Shown here in pieces: positions 25,267 to 33,561 of a DNA stretch of 64,000 nucleotides. A model generated the notes under the pieces. That model had not been told where the DNA came from. It saw nothing but the letters and a program-made list of their open reading frames with translations, and searched no databases. The position numbers were made by a program, and so were the translations under genes. This DNA is from JBBRHQ01 sp963840235 (GTDB lineage Bacteria > Actinomycetota > Thermoleophilia > Solirubrobacterales > 70-9), in NCBI GenBank assembly GCA_963840235.1, contig CAWIYC010000006.1:62001-126000 (forward strand), written 5' to 3'. Each line of letters begins with the position of its first letter. The stretch's first letter is position 1.

Positions 25267-25437
25267 CTGCGGCCGATTCTGCTGGCTGCGCTGCTCGCGG
25301 TCGATGCCTTCGTGGTCGCCTTGCTCGCGATTGCCCGCCCCGCCGGCTGGCTGCCGCCCCTGATCGCCTTCGGAGCGATCCTGATCGGGCTTGTGCCGCT
25401 GCTTCACTGGGCGATCCGCCACCGCGGCGACGGTTAG
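25267..25437 (+). CDS. Possible small two-helix membrane protein lacking a standard start codon
   Basis: From an in-frame stop at 25174 to TAG at 25435-25437 the frame is open but contains no ATG, GTG or TTG before a hydrophobic stretch typical of two membrane helices (ILLAALLAVDAFVVALLAI and PPLIAFGAILIGLVPLLHW). CTG at 25267 would give 56 residues starting (M)RPILLAALL. The amino-acid pattern looks real, but initiation is unexplained: either CTG is used, the frame is translated from the upstream gene by a shift, or a base is missing. No function is known. Confidence 0.3.
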   Translation: MRPILLAALLAVDAFVVALLAIARPAGWLPPLIAFGAILIGLVPLLHWAIRHRGDG

Positions 25438-25582
25438 ACCGGGATCGGCGCTCCCCTGAACTGAACGGTTTCAGCACCCATGGAGGCTGAAATCCTTCAG
25501 CCGACGGCGTCGGGCCTCTGGGGCGCTCCCAACCGCGGCGATGGCTGGGGCGCGACCCGGGTCGCTTGCCGCCCGCGGAAGC
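25438..25582. other. Intergenic region between convergent genes
   Basis: Together with the start-less frame before it, this closes the gap from 25242 to 25582. It holds the hairpin at 25461-25500. Nothing else was recognised. Confidence 0.5.
25461..25500 (+). terminator. Imperfect hairpin between convergent genes (hairpin family copy 3)
   Basis: Arms CTGAACGGTTTCAGC (25461-25475) and GCTGAAATCCTTCAG (25486-25500) pair over 15 positions with mismatches in the middle and a 10-base loop ACCCATGGAG. It lies between a plus-strand frame and a minus-strand gene, so a bidirectional terminator is likely. Sequence is shared with the hairpin after tRNA-Gln. Confidence 0.5.
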
Positions 25583-26457
25583 TCAGACGCAGTAGGCGAA
25601 ACCGCTGAAGTAGCTGTTGGCGTTCTGCGGCAGGCCGGTCGAGGTCCAGCGCCGCCCGCCCGCCGGGCCCGAGGTGATGGGGATCATCACCCCGCGGGCC
25701 GCACCCATCGGGAAATGGGCGAGGAAGCCGCCGCTGGCGGCGACGGTTCCCCAGGGGCAGAGAGCCGTCAGTCGCCGGGGGTGGTTCCTGGCGGGGAAGA
25801 TGGCGGAGATCCCGCGGGTGAGGGGACGCTCCGAGGTGCAGTAGGCGTAGGCGGTCATCCGCGACACGCCGGTGGGTGCGAGCCGGGCGGCGGTCACCGC
25901 CCACGAGTGAGCGACCGAGCGCGAGCCGAGGACGACCGCGACCGGGGGCGAGTTCGGGGTGTCGCGACCGTTGACCGAGACCTTGAAGCCGCCGGAGAGG
26001 GCGAAGCCGCCGCCGGGGCACTGCGGCCTGGCGGTGCGCAGTGCGATGTGGCCGGGAGGCGCCGGCAAGATCGCCTTCTCGCTCACGGCCTTCAGCGGAC
26101 CCAGGCCGTGGCCGCACTTGGCGAACGCAGTCAGGGTTGTCTTGCCGCTGCGGCCGCCGACCTTGTAGGCGGAGACGCGCCAGCTCCTGGGCCCGGTTCT
26201 CATCGAGCCGTGTACGAGCAGCACCGCCGAGCTATGGGTCGAGTCGTAGCCTCCGGAGATGACGCGGGTTCCGCGGGGGCAGTGCGCGGTGGCGGTGCCA
26301 GTCGTCCCGGGGGGGCCGGGAACGTTCCTGGTGACGCTGACCGCGACCGGCTCGATCGGCCGCGCGGCCGAGGTCGCCAGCGGCCCGACAGCGGCCAGCG
26401 CCAGCAGCGCCAGGCCCGTTGTGAGCAGGATGTCCTGGTCGGCCGGGCCGTTCTCAT
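25583..26457 (-). pseudogene. Secreted three-repeat protein, frameshifted within the signal peptide
   Basis: Paralogue of the gene just upstream (26454-27344). The ATG at 26457 overlaps that gene's stop as ATGA, the normal coupling, but its frame breaks after a few codons. The rest continues in the -1 frame: a signal-peptide core (TTGLALLALAAVGPLA) and then about 270 residues of mature protein to 25583. One base seems to be missing between about 26455 and 26420. The mature part has three repeats of about 80 residues built on C-P-x-G-x-x-x-x-SGG-[FY] ... W ... AYC. The nearest standard start in the main frame is GTG 26224, which would remove the signal and half of repeat 1. Either a recent mutation or a sequencing error. 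Confidence 0.6.
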
Positions 26458-27344
26458 CGGGCGCTCCGCAGGCAGTAGGTGAAGCCGTTGAAGGGCGCGT
26501 TGCCGCCCTGGGATATCCCGGTGAAGCTCCAGCGGCGCTTGCCGGACAGCCCGGAGGAGATGGGGAGGAGGCTGCCCTGGCCGGGTCCCATCGGGAAGCG
26601 GGCGGAGAAGCCGCCGCTGACGGCGAACCACCGAGACGGGCAGCGGGGGGTCAGCAGCCGGTCATCCCGGATCGGGTCGGTGGCGTGCATGACCCCGACC
26701 TTCGGCCTGCCGATGGGCCTGGTCGGGTAGCAGTAGGCGAAGGCGGTCATGCTCGAGTGTCCCGTCCCCATGCGGGCGCCGGTGACAGCCCAGGAGCGGG
26801 CGACCGCCCGCGAGCCGATGATCATGCTGACCGGGGGCGAGTTCGAGGGGTTTGTGGAGCGGCCGTTGATCGAAAGCTGGAAGCCGCCCGAGAGGGCGAA
26901 GAAGTGGCGCGGGCAATGCGCGCTCGCATTCTCGGCACCGGGGTTGCCGGGACGGGCGTCGATCGTGATCTGCCTGGTGCGGACCATCAGCCGGCCGAGG
27001 TCTGTGCTGCAGTTGGCGGTCGCGGTCAGCTCGACCGTGTCGCCTCCGCCGAGCTGGTAGGCAGATACCTTCCATCCTCTTCGCCCAGCCCGGCGCGAAG
27101 TGTTGACGATGAGCGCGGTTGCCGGCCCGTTGGGGTGGTAGACGTTGCCCGGGTCGTACCCGCCGGAGACGACCCGGGTTCCCCGGGGGCAGCGTGCGAC
27201 CGCGGTCGCGACCGTCCCCGTCGGGCCTGTGACCTCCTTGGTCACGCTCACAGGCTCGAGGCCCTGGCTGGCCGAGGCCGTCGCCGCGCCCCCCGCCAGG
27301 AAGGCCGCGAGGGCGAGCAGGCCGAGCAGGCCGGGCAGGCTCAT
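26454..27344 (-). CDS. Secreted protein with three Cys/SGG repeats, unknown function
   Basis: A 296-residue exported protein. The ATG at 27344 follows GGAG and gives a clean signal peptide (MSLPGLLGLLALAAF..., cleavage near ASA at about 25). Three repeats of about 85 residues follow. Each opens with a CP motif and SGG (CPRGTRVVSGGYD, CPRHFFALSGGFQ, CPSRWFAVSGGFS), continues to a conserved Trp (RRGWKVSAY, ARSWAVTGA, KRRWSFTGI), and closes with A/T-Y-C in the last two. Paired cysteines at the repeat ends suggest one disulfide per repeat. The reading frame stays open far upstream, but that part is antisense to the next gene. It is translationally coupled to its frameshifted paralogue. Confidence 0.75.
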   Translation of the reverse strand: MSLPGLLGLLALAAFLAGGAATASASQGLEPVSVTKEVTGPTGTVATAVARCPRGTRVVSGGYDPGNVYHPNGPATALIVNTSRRAGRRGWKVSAYQLGGGDTVELTATANCSTDLGRLMVRTRQITIDARPGNPGAENASAHCPRHFFALSGGFQLSINGRSTNPSNSPPVSMIIGSRAVARSWAVTGARMGTGHSSMTAFAYCYPTRPIGRPKVGVMHATDPIRDDRLLTPRCPSRWFAVSGGFSARFPMGPGQGSLLPISSGLSGKRRWSFTGISQGGNAPFNGFTYCLRSAR

Positions 27345-27506
27345 ACGCACTCCGGCTGCGTCTCTGATCGCTGTCATCGGGCAACGCATCGGCCTCTTCG
27401 AGCCGGGTCTTGAGCCGGGAAGCGGAGATCCCAAGCCGCTACTCGACAGCCAATGGAGCGGGGAATAGACTCCGCCACGAATCGTTGCGTATAGCCGAGG
27501 AGACGA

Positions 27507-28853
27507 ATGCGCCGCGTGATAATCATGGGCGCCGGCGGGCGCGACTTCCACAATTTCAACGTCGTCTACCGTGACGATTCCGAGGTCGAGGTGGTCGCCT
27601 TCACCGCGACGCAGATCCCCGGGATCGCCGACCGCGTCTATCCGGCCTCGCTGGCGGGGCCGCGATATCCGCATGGAATCCCGATCCGCCCAGAGGAGGA
27701 CCTCGTCGTTCTGATCGGGAACGAGGGTGCCGACGAGGTCGTCTTCGCCTACTCCGACGTCACCTACGAACACGTCATGCACCGCGCGGAGGCGGCCCTT
27801 GCGGCGGGCGCCGACTTCACCCTGCTTGGTCCCCGGTCGACGATGCTGGCGAGCCGCAAGCCGGTTGTCGCCGTGTGCGCCACCCGGACCGGGGCCGGCA
27901 AGAGCCAGACCAGCCGCGAGGTCGGGCGGATCCTGCGCGACAGGGGGTTGAGTGTCGCCCTGGTCAGGCACCCGATGCCCTACCACGACCTCGAGGCGAT
28001 GCGGGTGCAGCGCTTCGAGAGCATCGACGAGATAGACGCGTCCAACCCGACGATCGAGGAGCGCGAGGAGTACGAGGCCCCGGTCGAGATGGGGATAGTC
28101 GTCTGGGCCGGCGTCGACTACGCCGAGATCCTGCGGCAGGCGGAGGCCGAGGCGGACGTCGTCATCTGGGACGGGGGCAACAACGACTTCTCCTTCTTCG
28201 AGCCGGATCTGCAGATCGTCGTCGTCGATCCACTCCGCCCGGGAGACGCGTTCCGCTACCACCCCGGCGAGATGAATCTGCGAATGGCCGATGCCGCCCT
28301 CGTCAACAAGACCGACAGCGCATCGCCTGAGCAGGTGGCCGAGGTGCTGGCGGGCATCGCGGAGGCGAATCCGGACGCGACCGTGATCCAGGCGCGCTCG
28401 CCGGTGTCGCTGCAGGAGGGCACCTCGCTGGAGGGGAAGTCGGTGCTCGTCGTGGATGACGGCCCGACGATCACCCACGGCGAGATGTCGTTCGGCGCTG
28501 GGACCGTGGCGGCGCGACAGGCCGGTGCCGGAACCCTGGTCGACCCCCGACCGCACGCCGTCGGCTCGATCGCCGAGACGCTGGGCCGCTTCCCGCACAT
28601 CGGAGCCGTCCTGCCCGCAATGGGCTACTCGCCCGAGCAGCTGGCCGACCTGGAGGCGACGGTAAACGCGACCGAGTGCGACTTGGTCGTCAGCGGAACG
28701 CCGATCGACCTCGGCCGCCTGATCGACTCGCGCCACCCGATCCGCCATGCGACCTACAGGCTCGAGGTGATCGGCGAACCGACGCTGGAGGAGGTGCTGG
28801 AGCCGGTGATCGCCCGGGCGAAGTCGGACGGCGGCGGGGAGTCAGGACGATGA
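27507..28853 (+). CDS. Cyclic 2,3-diphosphoglycerate synthetase-like P-loop NTPase
   Basis: A 448-residue protein of the family that includes archaeal cyclic 2,3-diphosphoglycerate synthetase. It begins VIIMGAGGRDFHNFNVVYRDD, the family start, and has a Walker A motif ATRTGAGKSQTSRE near residue 130 and an acidic WDGGNNDFSFF block near 225. Bacterial members occur in organisms not known to make cyclic DPG, so the reaction is uncertain. The ATG at 27507 has a GAGGAG ribosome binding site. The stop overlaps the start of the sulfite-oxidase-like gene by four bases, an unexplained pairing. Confidence 0.82.
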   Translation: MRRVIIMGAGGRDFHNFNVVYRDDSEVEVVAFTATQIPGIADRVYPASLAGPRYPHGIPIRPEEDLVVLIGNEGADEVVFAYSDVTYEHVMHRAEAALAAGADFTLLGPRSTMLASRKPVVAVCATRTGAGKSQTSREVGRILRDRGLSVALVRHPMPYHDLEAMRVQRFESIDEIDASNPTIEEREEYEAPVEMGIVVWAGVDYAEILRQAEAEADVVIWDGGNNDFSFFEPDLQIVVVDPLRPGDAFRYHPGEMNLRMADAALVNKTDSASPEQVAEVLAGIAEANPDATVIQARSPVSLQEGTSLEGKSVLVVDDGPTITHGEMSFGAGTVAARQAGAGTLVDPRPHAVGSIAETLGRFPHIGAVLPAMGYSPEQLADLEATVNATECDLVVSGTPIDLGRLIDSRHPIRHATYRLEVIGEPTLEEVLEPVIARAKSDGGGESGR

Positions 28854-29941
28854 CGGAACCGCCCGGGGTCGCTCCCTCGGAGCAGATCACACCGGAGGAG
28901 CTGCGGCTCGCCACCCGCAACCATGGGCTTCCCCTCGAGGCGCTCTCTTATGAGCTGACGCCGGCCGGCCTTCACTATCTGCTGGTCCATTACGACGTGC
29001 CGGTGGTCGAATCGGCAGATTGGAGGCTTGGCGTCGGGGGCTGCGTCGCCGCGGAGCTGTCGCTCTCGCTTGACGATCTGCGCGCGCGACCGGCGGTGAC
29101 GCTGGCGGTGACGATGGAGTGCGCGGGCAACGGCCGGGCCCGGCTCTCGCCCCGACCGCTGAGCCAGCCCTGGCTGCTGGAGGCGGTGGGTACGGCGGAG
29201 TGGACCGGAGTCCCGCTTCGCGGCCTGCTGGAGGAGGCCGGGATCGGCGAGGGGGCGGCCGAGGTGCTCTTCCGGGGTCTCGATTGCGGCTTCGAGGGCG
29301 GCGAAGAGCAGCACTACGAGCGCAGCCTGCCCCTGGCCGAGGCGCTCCGCGAGGAGGTGCTGCTCGCCCATACCATGAACGGCCGGCCGCTCCCGCCCCA
29401 GCACGGCTTCCCGTTGCGTCTGGTGGTGCCGGGCTGGTACGGGATGACGAGCGTCAAATGGCTCGATCGGATCACCGTGCTCGAGGAGCCGTTTTCGGGC
29501 TACCAGCAGGCCCACGGATACCGCCTGCGACAGACGCCCGAGGAAGAGGGCGAGCCGGTCTCCCGCATGCTGCCCCGCTCGCTGATGGTTCCGCCGGGGA
29601 TTCCCGACTTCGCCACACGCGAGCGCAGGATCGAGCCCGGGAGTTGCACCGTCCACGGGCGCGCCTGGTCGGGGTTCGGCTCGATCGAAGGTGTCGAAGT
29701 CAGCTGCGACGGCGGCGAAAGCTGGAGCGACGCCCGGCTTGGGGGCCAGCCGTCGCCATGGGCCTGGCGTTCCTGGGAGTGGGATTGGGAGCCCGGCGAG
29801 CCGGGCGCATACGAGCTCTGCTGCCGGGCCACCGACAGCGCAGGAAATAAGCAGCCGGTCGAGGCCCGATGGAACCTCGGCGGCTATGCCAACAATGAGG
29901 TGCAGCGGGTCCGGGTCGTAGTCCAGTCACGCGTCCCTTGA
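28850..29941 (+). CDS. Sulfite oxidase-like molybdopterin protein (cytosolic)
   Basis: A 363-residue oxidoreductase with a molybdopterin-binding domain and a C-terminal Mo-co dimerisation (Ig-like) domain. The molybdenum ligand is the Cys in TMECAGNGR near residue 88. The pterin-binding segments LLAHTMNGRPLPPQHGFPLRLVVPGWYGMTSVKWLDRI are well conserved, and the dimerisation domain contains VEVSCDGGESWSDARL. No Tat or Sec signal is present, so it is probably cytosolic, unlike many sulfite dehydrogenases, and there is no haem domain. It overlaps the upstream NTPase gene by four bases. The substrate is unknown. Confidence 0.88.
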   Translation: MTEPPGVAPSEQITPEELRLATRNHGLPLEALSYELTPAGLHYLLVHYDVPVVESADWRLGVGGCVAAELSLSLDDLRARPAVTLAVTMECAGNGRARLSPRPLSQPWLLEAVGTAEWTGVPLRGLLEEAGIGEGAAEVLFRGLDCGFEGGEEQHYERSLPLAEALREEVLLAHTMNGRPLPPQHGFPLRLVVPGWYGMTSVKWLDRITVLEEPFSGYQQAHGYRLRQTPEEEGEPVSRMLPRSLMVPPGIPDFATRERRIEPGSCTVHGRAWSGFGSIEGVEVSCDGGESWSDARLGGQPSPWAWRSWEWDWEPGEPGAYELCCRATDSAGNKQPVEARWNLGGYANNEVQRVRVVVQSRVP

Positions 29942-30124
29942 CGGATGCCTGGGGAGACCAAAGGCGCCGGGGGACGAGCAGCTGGTACCTCAGGAGCCCG
30001 TGGGATCACGCCGGCGAGTCGGTCCAGCGCGACGTCAGCAGGCAGCGCCGGGGTCCGCCGCGCCGGAATAGGACGGCCCGGCGCGTCGAACCAACGGGAT
30101 AAGGGGATCCCAACCTTCTGGCGG
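29942..30124. other. Intergenic region between convergent genes
   Basis: No gene, RNA or clear terminator was recognised in these 183 bases. Confidence 0.4.
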
Positions 30125-30388
30125 CTAGCCCAACGACGGGCGAACGGTGTAGTTGCCGTTCGGCGGCAGGTATCTCCGGACGAGGTCGCGGGCCTCCGCG
30201 GGGGTGTCCGCCATGACCTTGACCGCCATACGCATGCCGTCGACGCCCGCACCGGGGTAGGTGGCTGAGACGTGCGCTCCGAGCACCCGAATGGCGCCGG
30301 AGCGCTCCATCTCGCGCAGCATCGGCTCCAGGCCCTTGCCCTCTACGATCAGCTCAATCATCCCTATCGCCGCACCCCCATCGCCCAT
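30125..30388 (-). CDS. Small conserved-looking cytosolic protein, unknown
   Basis: An 87-residue frame, alpha/beta in pattern (MIELIVEGKGLEPMLREMERSG, then MRMAVKVMADTPAEARDLVRRYLP), ending NYTVRPSLG. It resembles a small ferredoxin-fold or ACT-like domain, but I cannot name a family. ATG 30388 and ATG 30361 (which starts MIELIVEG) are both possible; the second gives a more natural first strand. No close neighbour on the same strand suggests a role. Confidence 0.5.
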   Translation of the reverse strand: MGDGGAAIGMIELIVEGKGLEPMLREMERSGAIRVLGAHVSATYPGAGVDGMRMAVKVMADTPAEARDLVRRYLPPNGNYTVRPSLG

Positions 30389-30550
30389 AGCAACGTCAGG
30401 GCCATTGGAGGGCTTTCACCTCCTGGATGTGTCTGCGGGGACCTTGCCGACCAGATTCGAGCCGTGCTAGGCGGGGAGGGAATCTTCGCCCGTCGTTCGA
30501 TTGGCATCGCAGCGGCGAGCCCAACGTCGCGGGCCCAGCGCCAGTGGCCG

Positions 30551-31075
30551 CTAGAAGTTTCGGGCCTGATCCCGCGAGATCAGAAATCCGTGGCGGGTGT
30601 CGCGGTTGGCGCAGCGCATCCCGTCGGCGCTGCTCGCGCAGACGAAGCGACCCAGCCGAATGAACTTGCCATATCGCAGGACGAGCCCGGCACCGAGGAC
30701 GGTGTCGCCCGCGCAGACGAACTGAGCCGTGCCGCTTAGCCCAACGCTGAGGCCGTTGCCCCAATCGGTCGGGCACGACGCAGGTTTCGGCGGCGCCTGC
30801 CATGTGTGGTCGGCGATATCGCAGCGCACGCCGTCAGTCGCCATCGCGCAGCCGATATTCCCGGTGGGCGAATGAAAGATCGCCGGGGCGGCGGCCGGGG
30901 TTGGCGGCGGGGGCTTGATTTGAGTTTCGGGAGTCGTTGGCGTCGTGGTCGCCGTTGTCGTGGTCGTCGCCGTCGAGGTGCTGCTCTCGCCGGTGCCGAC
31001 GTTGATGTTGATATCGCAGCCGGTGAGGCTGACGGCAAGGGTCAGGACGAGGACGGCTAGGGCACAACGCTTCAC
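30551..31075 (-). CDS. Lipoprotein with DUF6636-like domain
   Basis: A 174-residue protein. The signal peptide ends in lipobox LTGC near residues 17-20. A Thr/Pro-rich linker of about 45 residues follows, and then a compact domain with six cysteines. Motifs such as SPTGNIGCAM, VRCDIADHTW, CPTDWGNGLSV, FVCAGDT, LRYGKFIRLGRFVC and GMRCANRDTRHGFLISR match the DUF6636 pattern common in actinobacterial exported proteins. It should be anchored to the outer face of the membrane. Function is unknown. It is divergent from the trehalose-synthase-like gene. Confidence 0.78.
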   Translation of the reverse strand: MKRCALAVLVLTLAVSLTGCDININVGTGESSTSTATTTTTATTTPTTPETQIKPPPPTPAAAPAIFHSPTGNIGCAMATDGVRCDIADHTWQAPPKPASCPTDWGNGLSVGLSGTAQFVCAGDTVLGAGLVLRYGKFIRLGRFVCASSADGMRCANRDTRHGFLISRDQARNF

Positions 31076-31404
31076 GGCGTCGCGAGCCTATCCGAGCCGG
31101 GACTGGTCGAACTCACAGGAAACTTACGAAGACTCTGTAGCTTGGAGTGGCTGGCATTGCCCTGAAGGGCTGACTGACTCAGCCGCCAGCCAACGTTCGT
31201 TGGGATTCCCTCTTCCTCGTGCGATCCCCAAAGAGGGTACGAGGAGCCAGAAGCAATGAACCCGAGCAGACTGCCTACGCGGGCAGCGCGATCTCGGCGA
31301 GAAGCGAACCGAGCCGATCGTCGACGGTCAGCTCATGCAAGCGACGCGGCGCGAACCTCGGACAGGGAGGAAGAAACGCTATCGGCTACGAAGGAAGGAA
31401 GGTT
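31076..31404. other. Divergent intergenic region with structured segment
   Basis: These 329 bases separate the minus-strand lipoprotein from the plus-strand glycosyltransferase. At 31149-31191 GGCTGGC pairs with GCCAGCC. It encloses two alternative inner hairpins, GCCCT-GA-AGGGC and GGCTGA-CTGAC-TCAGCC, which share bases and exclude one another. The 3' end has a purine-rich AAGGAAGGAAGG ribosome binding region. No convincing gene was seen. Confidence 0.45.
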
Positions 31405-32724
31405 ATGCCTACGATCGACAGGCCCCCTCGACGTCTAGATCGAGTCCGGGCGCTGCACCGTGGCCGACGTATCCGGCATGAAGCGGCTCCCTCGCTGCCG
31501 GAAGTCGCCCTAGGCCACAAATCACTTGCCGACTACGGCCGCCTCTGCGGCCGGCCGCAGATCGAGCGGATCCGCGAGCTAGCCGAGCCCCTCAGAGGTC
31601 GTCGCGTGCTCCACGTCAGCGCGACGTCGTTCGGGGGCGGCGTTTCGGAGATTCTCTACACGCTCGTGCCGCTGATGCGAGATGTCGGCGTCGATGCCCA
31701 CTGGCGCGTGATCCTCGGCGAGCAGGAGTTCTTCCATGCAACCAAGCTGCTGCACAACTCTTTGCAGGGCGATGAGAGGACGCTGACCGACGAGCAGTGG
31801 GCGATCTTCGACCGCTGCAACGAGCTGAACGCCGAGGGTCTGGAGGGCGAGTGGGACGTCGTGGTCGTCCACGACCCGCAACCGATCGGGCTGCTCCGGG
31901 GAGCGGCTGACCGGGGCCGACACTGGATCTGGCGCTGCCACATCGACCTCTCCGAGCCCAACCGGGAGCCGATCGAGCGGCTGCTGCCGATGATCGCCGA
32001 GTACGACGCCACGGTCTGGCACATGCAGCAATACGTGCCGGCAGGACTCAACGGCGGGGTGCGGATCATGCCGCCCGCGATCGACCCCGTCTCGCCGAAG
32101 AACATGGCTCTCTCGCCCCACGACGCCGCCTTCGTCTGCGAGCAGTTCGGGATCGACGTCGATCGGCCACTGATCTGCCAAATATCTCGCTTCGATTTCT
32201 GGAAGGACCCGATGGGGGTGATCGACGCCTACCGTCTGGTCAAGGAGCAGCTGCCCGACGTTCAGCTCGCCCTGGTTGGTTCGATGGCCACTGACGATCC
32301 GGAGGGCTGGGAGTTCCTCCAGCGCACCTTCGATTACGCCGACTCCGATCCCGACATCAAGATCCTCAACAACCGCGACGACGTCGGGGCGATCGAGGTC
32401 AACGCGTTCCAATCACAGTCAGACGTGATCGTCCAGAAGTCGATCCGCGAGGGGTTCGGGCTGACCGTGACCGAGGCGCTGTGGAAGGGGTGCCCTACTG
32501 TCGCCGGCAAGGTCGGCGGCATCCCGCTGCAGATCACCGACGGCCAGAGCGGCTTTCTGATCAGCTCGACCGAGCAGGCGGCCCAGCGTTGCATCGAGGT
32601 GCTATCCGACCCCGAGCTTGGCGGGCGACTTGGAAGGGCTGGAAAGGAGCACGCAAGGGCACGGTTTCTGACCCCTCGGTTGCTGCACGACTGGCTGGAG
32701 CTCTTCACCGACCTCGGCACTTAG
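31405..32724 (+). CDS. GT4 glycosyltransferase, trehalose synthase/phosphorylase (TreT-like)
   Basis: A 439-residue GT-B fold enzyme of the trehalose glycosyltransferring synthase group, which makes trehalose from NDP-glucose and glucose, or phosphorolyses it. The N-terminal donor domain has VLHVSATSFGGGVSEILYTLVPLMRDVG, the acceptor side HDPQPIGLL and WRCHIDLSEPN. The C-terminal domain carries QISRFDFWKDPMGVIDAY and the nucleotide-sugar EGFGLTVTEALWKG motif. ATG 31405 sits behind AAGGAAGGAAGG and gives the expected length; longer in-frame starts lack support. Trehalose fits the osmotic/stress flavour of this region. Confidence 0.85.
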   Translation: MPTIDRPPRRLDRVRALHRGRRIRHEAAPSLPEVALGHKSLADYGRLCGRPQIERIRELAEPLRGRRVLHVSATSFGGGVSEILYTLVPLMRDVGVDAHWRVILGEQEFFHATKLLHNSLQGDERTLTDEQWAIFDRCNELNAEGLEGEWDVVVVHDPQPIGLLRGAADRGRHWIWRCHIDLSEPNREPIERLLPMIAEYDATVWHMQQYVPAGLNGGVRIMPPAIDPVSPKNMALSPHDAAFVCEQFGIDVDRPLICQISRFDFWKDPMGVIDAYRLVKEQLPDVQLALVGSMATDDPEGWEFLQRTFDYADSDPDIKILNNRDDVGAIEVNAFQSQSDVIVQKSIREGFGLTVTEALWKGCPTVAGKVGGIPLQITDGQSGFLISSTEQAAQRCIEVLSDPELGGRLGRAGKEHARARFLTPRLLHDWLELFTDLGT

Positions 32725-32781
32725 TTTCTTTCTCGCCGAGTACCTGTTGGTGGGCGGGTCCCACCCGGAAGCGGGAGGGCG

Positions 32782-33183
32782 CTACTCCGACAGCCCGGCG
32801 GCTTCGAGGGCCGCTCCAAGGTGGCGACCCCACTCGAATCGGGCCACCTTTCCGTCGCGCAGAGTCCAGGAGTGCGCCTCTTCCTGGACGACCTCGCTCC
32901 GGCTTCCTCGGCTCCGCGTGTAAAAGCGCACGGAGGCGACCACGCTATCCCCGCCGTCGAACAGCTGATGGAGCTCGTTTCGGGCGGAGTCAAAAGACTT
33001 GGTGAAGTTTCGCAGCGCTTGCGCAACCTCCGCCGTGCCACGACGGGTTCCCGGCTCGACCGCCTCCGGCGGATTGATGTATTCGACGTCTGGGGTGGCA
33101 AGTTCGAGAAGCCGCTCCGGATCGCCATCGAGGAGTCCCTGCTCGTAGATCCGCCGCACGATCTCCACGTTCTCCTGCGACAT
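32782..33183 (-). CDS. SnoaL/NTF2-like protein
   Basis: A 133-residue cone-shaped alpha+beta fold protein of the SnoaL-like type. It starts MSQENVEIVRRIYE, a very common start for this family in actinobacteria, and contains LATPDVEYINPPEAVEPGT, VVASVRFYTRSRGS and the final WGRHLGAALEAAGL. Members are enzymes or binding proteins with diverse ligands, so the role is unassigned. It begins three bases after the stop of a shorter homologue on the same strand, so the two are probably one operon. Confidence 0.85.
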   Translation of the reverse strand: MSQENVEIVRRIYEQGLLDGDPERLLELATPDVEYINPPEAVEPGTRRGTAEVAQALRNFTKSFDSARNELHQLFDGGDSVVASVRFYTRSRGSRSEVVQEEAHSWTLRDGKVARFEWGRHLGAALEAAGLSE

Positions 33184-33186
33184 CGC

Positions 33187-33465
33187 CTACTCGCCCCACC
33201 CCTCGAATGCGCTGGTGTGTCCCTCGACGCGATCACCTTCGATCACGGGCTCGCCCATGCGCACGCTCACCTCCCCTTGCTCGACCGCCTCCTTCCGAAG
33301 GTAGCGTCTCAGTGCATTCCTTCCCATGACCGTTTCCTGGGTCGGGTGGGAAACGTAGACGACGTCGTCGCTGAACAGATCGACGAACCCCGAGACATCC
33401 CACCTCTCCCAGCTACGTCCATAACCCTCAACGAACGTCGCCGCACTCTCTCGGCCGATAGTCAT
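33187..33465 (-). CDS. Short, C-terminally truncated SnoaL/NTF2-like protein
   Basis: ATG 33465 follows GGAG and gives 92 residues: a first helix (TFVEGYGRSWERWDVSGFVDLF), the DDVVYVSHPTQETVMGRNALRRYLRKE segment and a strand region ending EGHTSAFEGWGE. NTF2-like members with this start usually continue for another 30-40 residues with a last strand pair, which is missing here. It may be decayed, or it may work only as a partner of the full-length homologue that begins three bases downstream. Confidence 0.55.
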   Translation of the reverse strand: MTIGRESAATFVEGYGRSWERWDVSGFVDLFSDDVVYVSHPTQETVMGRNALRRYLRKEAVEQGEVSVRMGEPVIEGDRVEGHTSAFEGWGE

Positions 33466-33561
33466 CGCTCCTCCGTTCAGAACGCGGTGCGCCTTGAGGT
33501 TCGACGTTTCTCCTGCGACATCGCCTGCCCAGTATCGGTCGCACACTAGACATGCAAGACG

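Noticed and set aside
27345..28748. N-terminal extension of the secreted repeat protein across the cyclic-DPG-synthetase-like gene
   Set aside because: The extension is antisense to a recognised gene. The signal peptide and GGAG site place the start at 27344.
31256..31438. 60-residue plus-strand frame upstream of the GT4 gene
   Set aside because: It is Arg/Ser-rich, without a ribosome binding site, and overlaps the real start of the glycosyltransferase in another frame.
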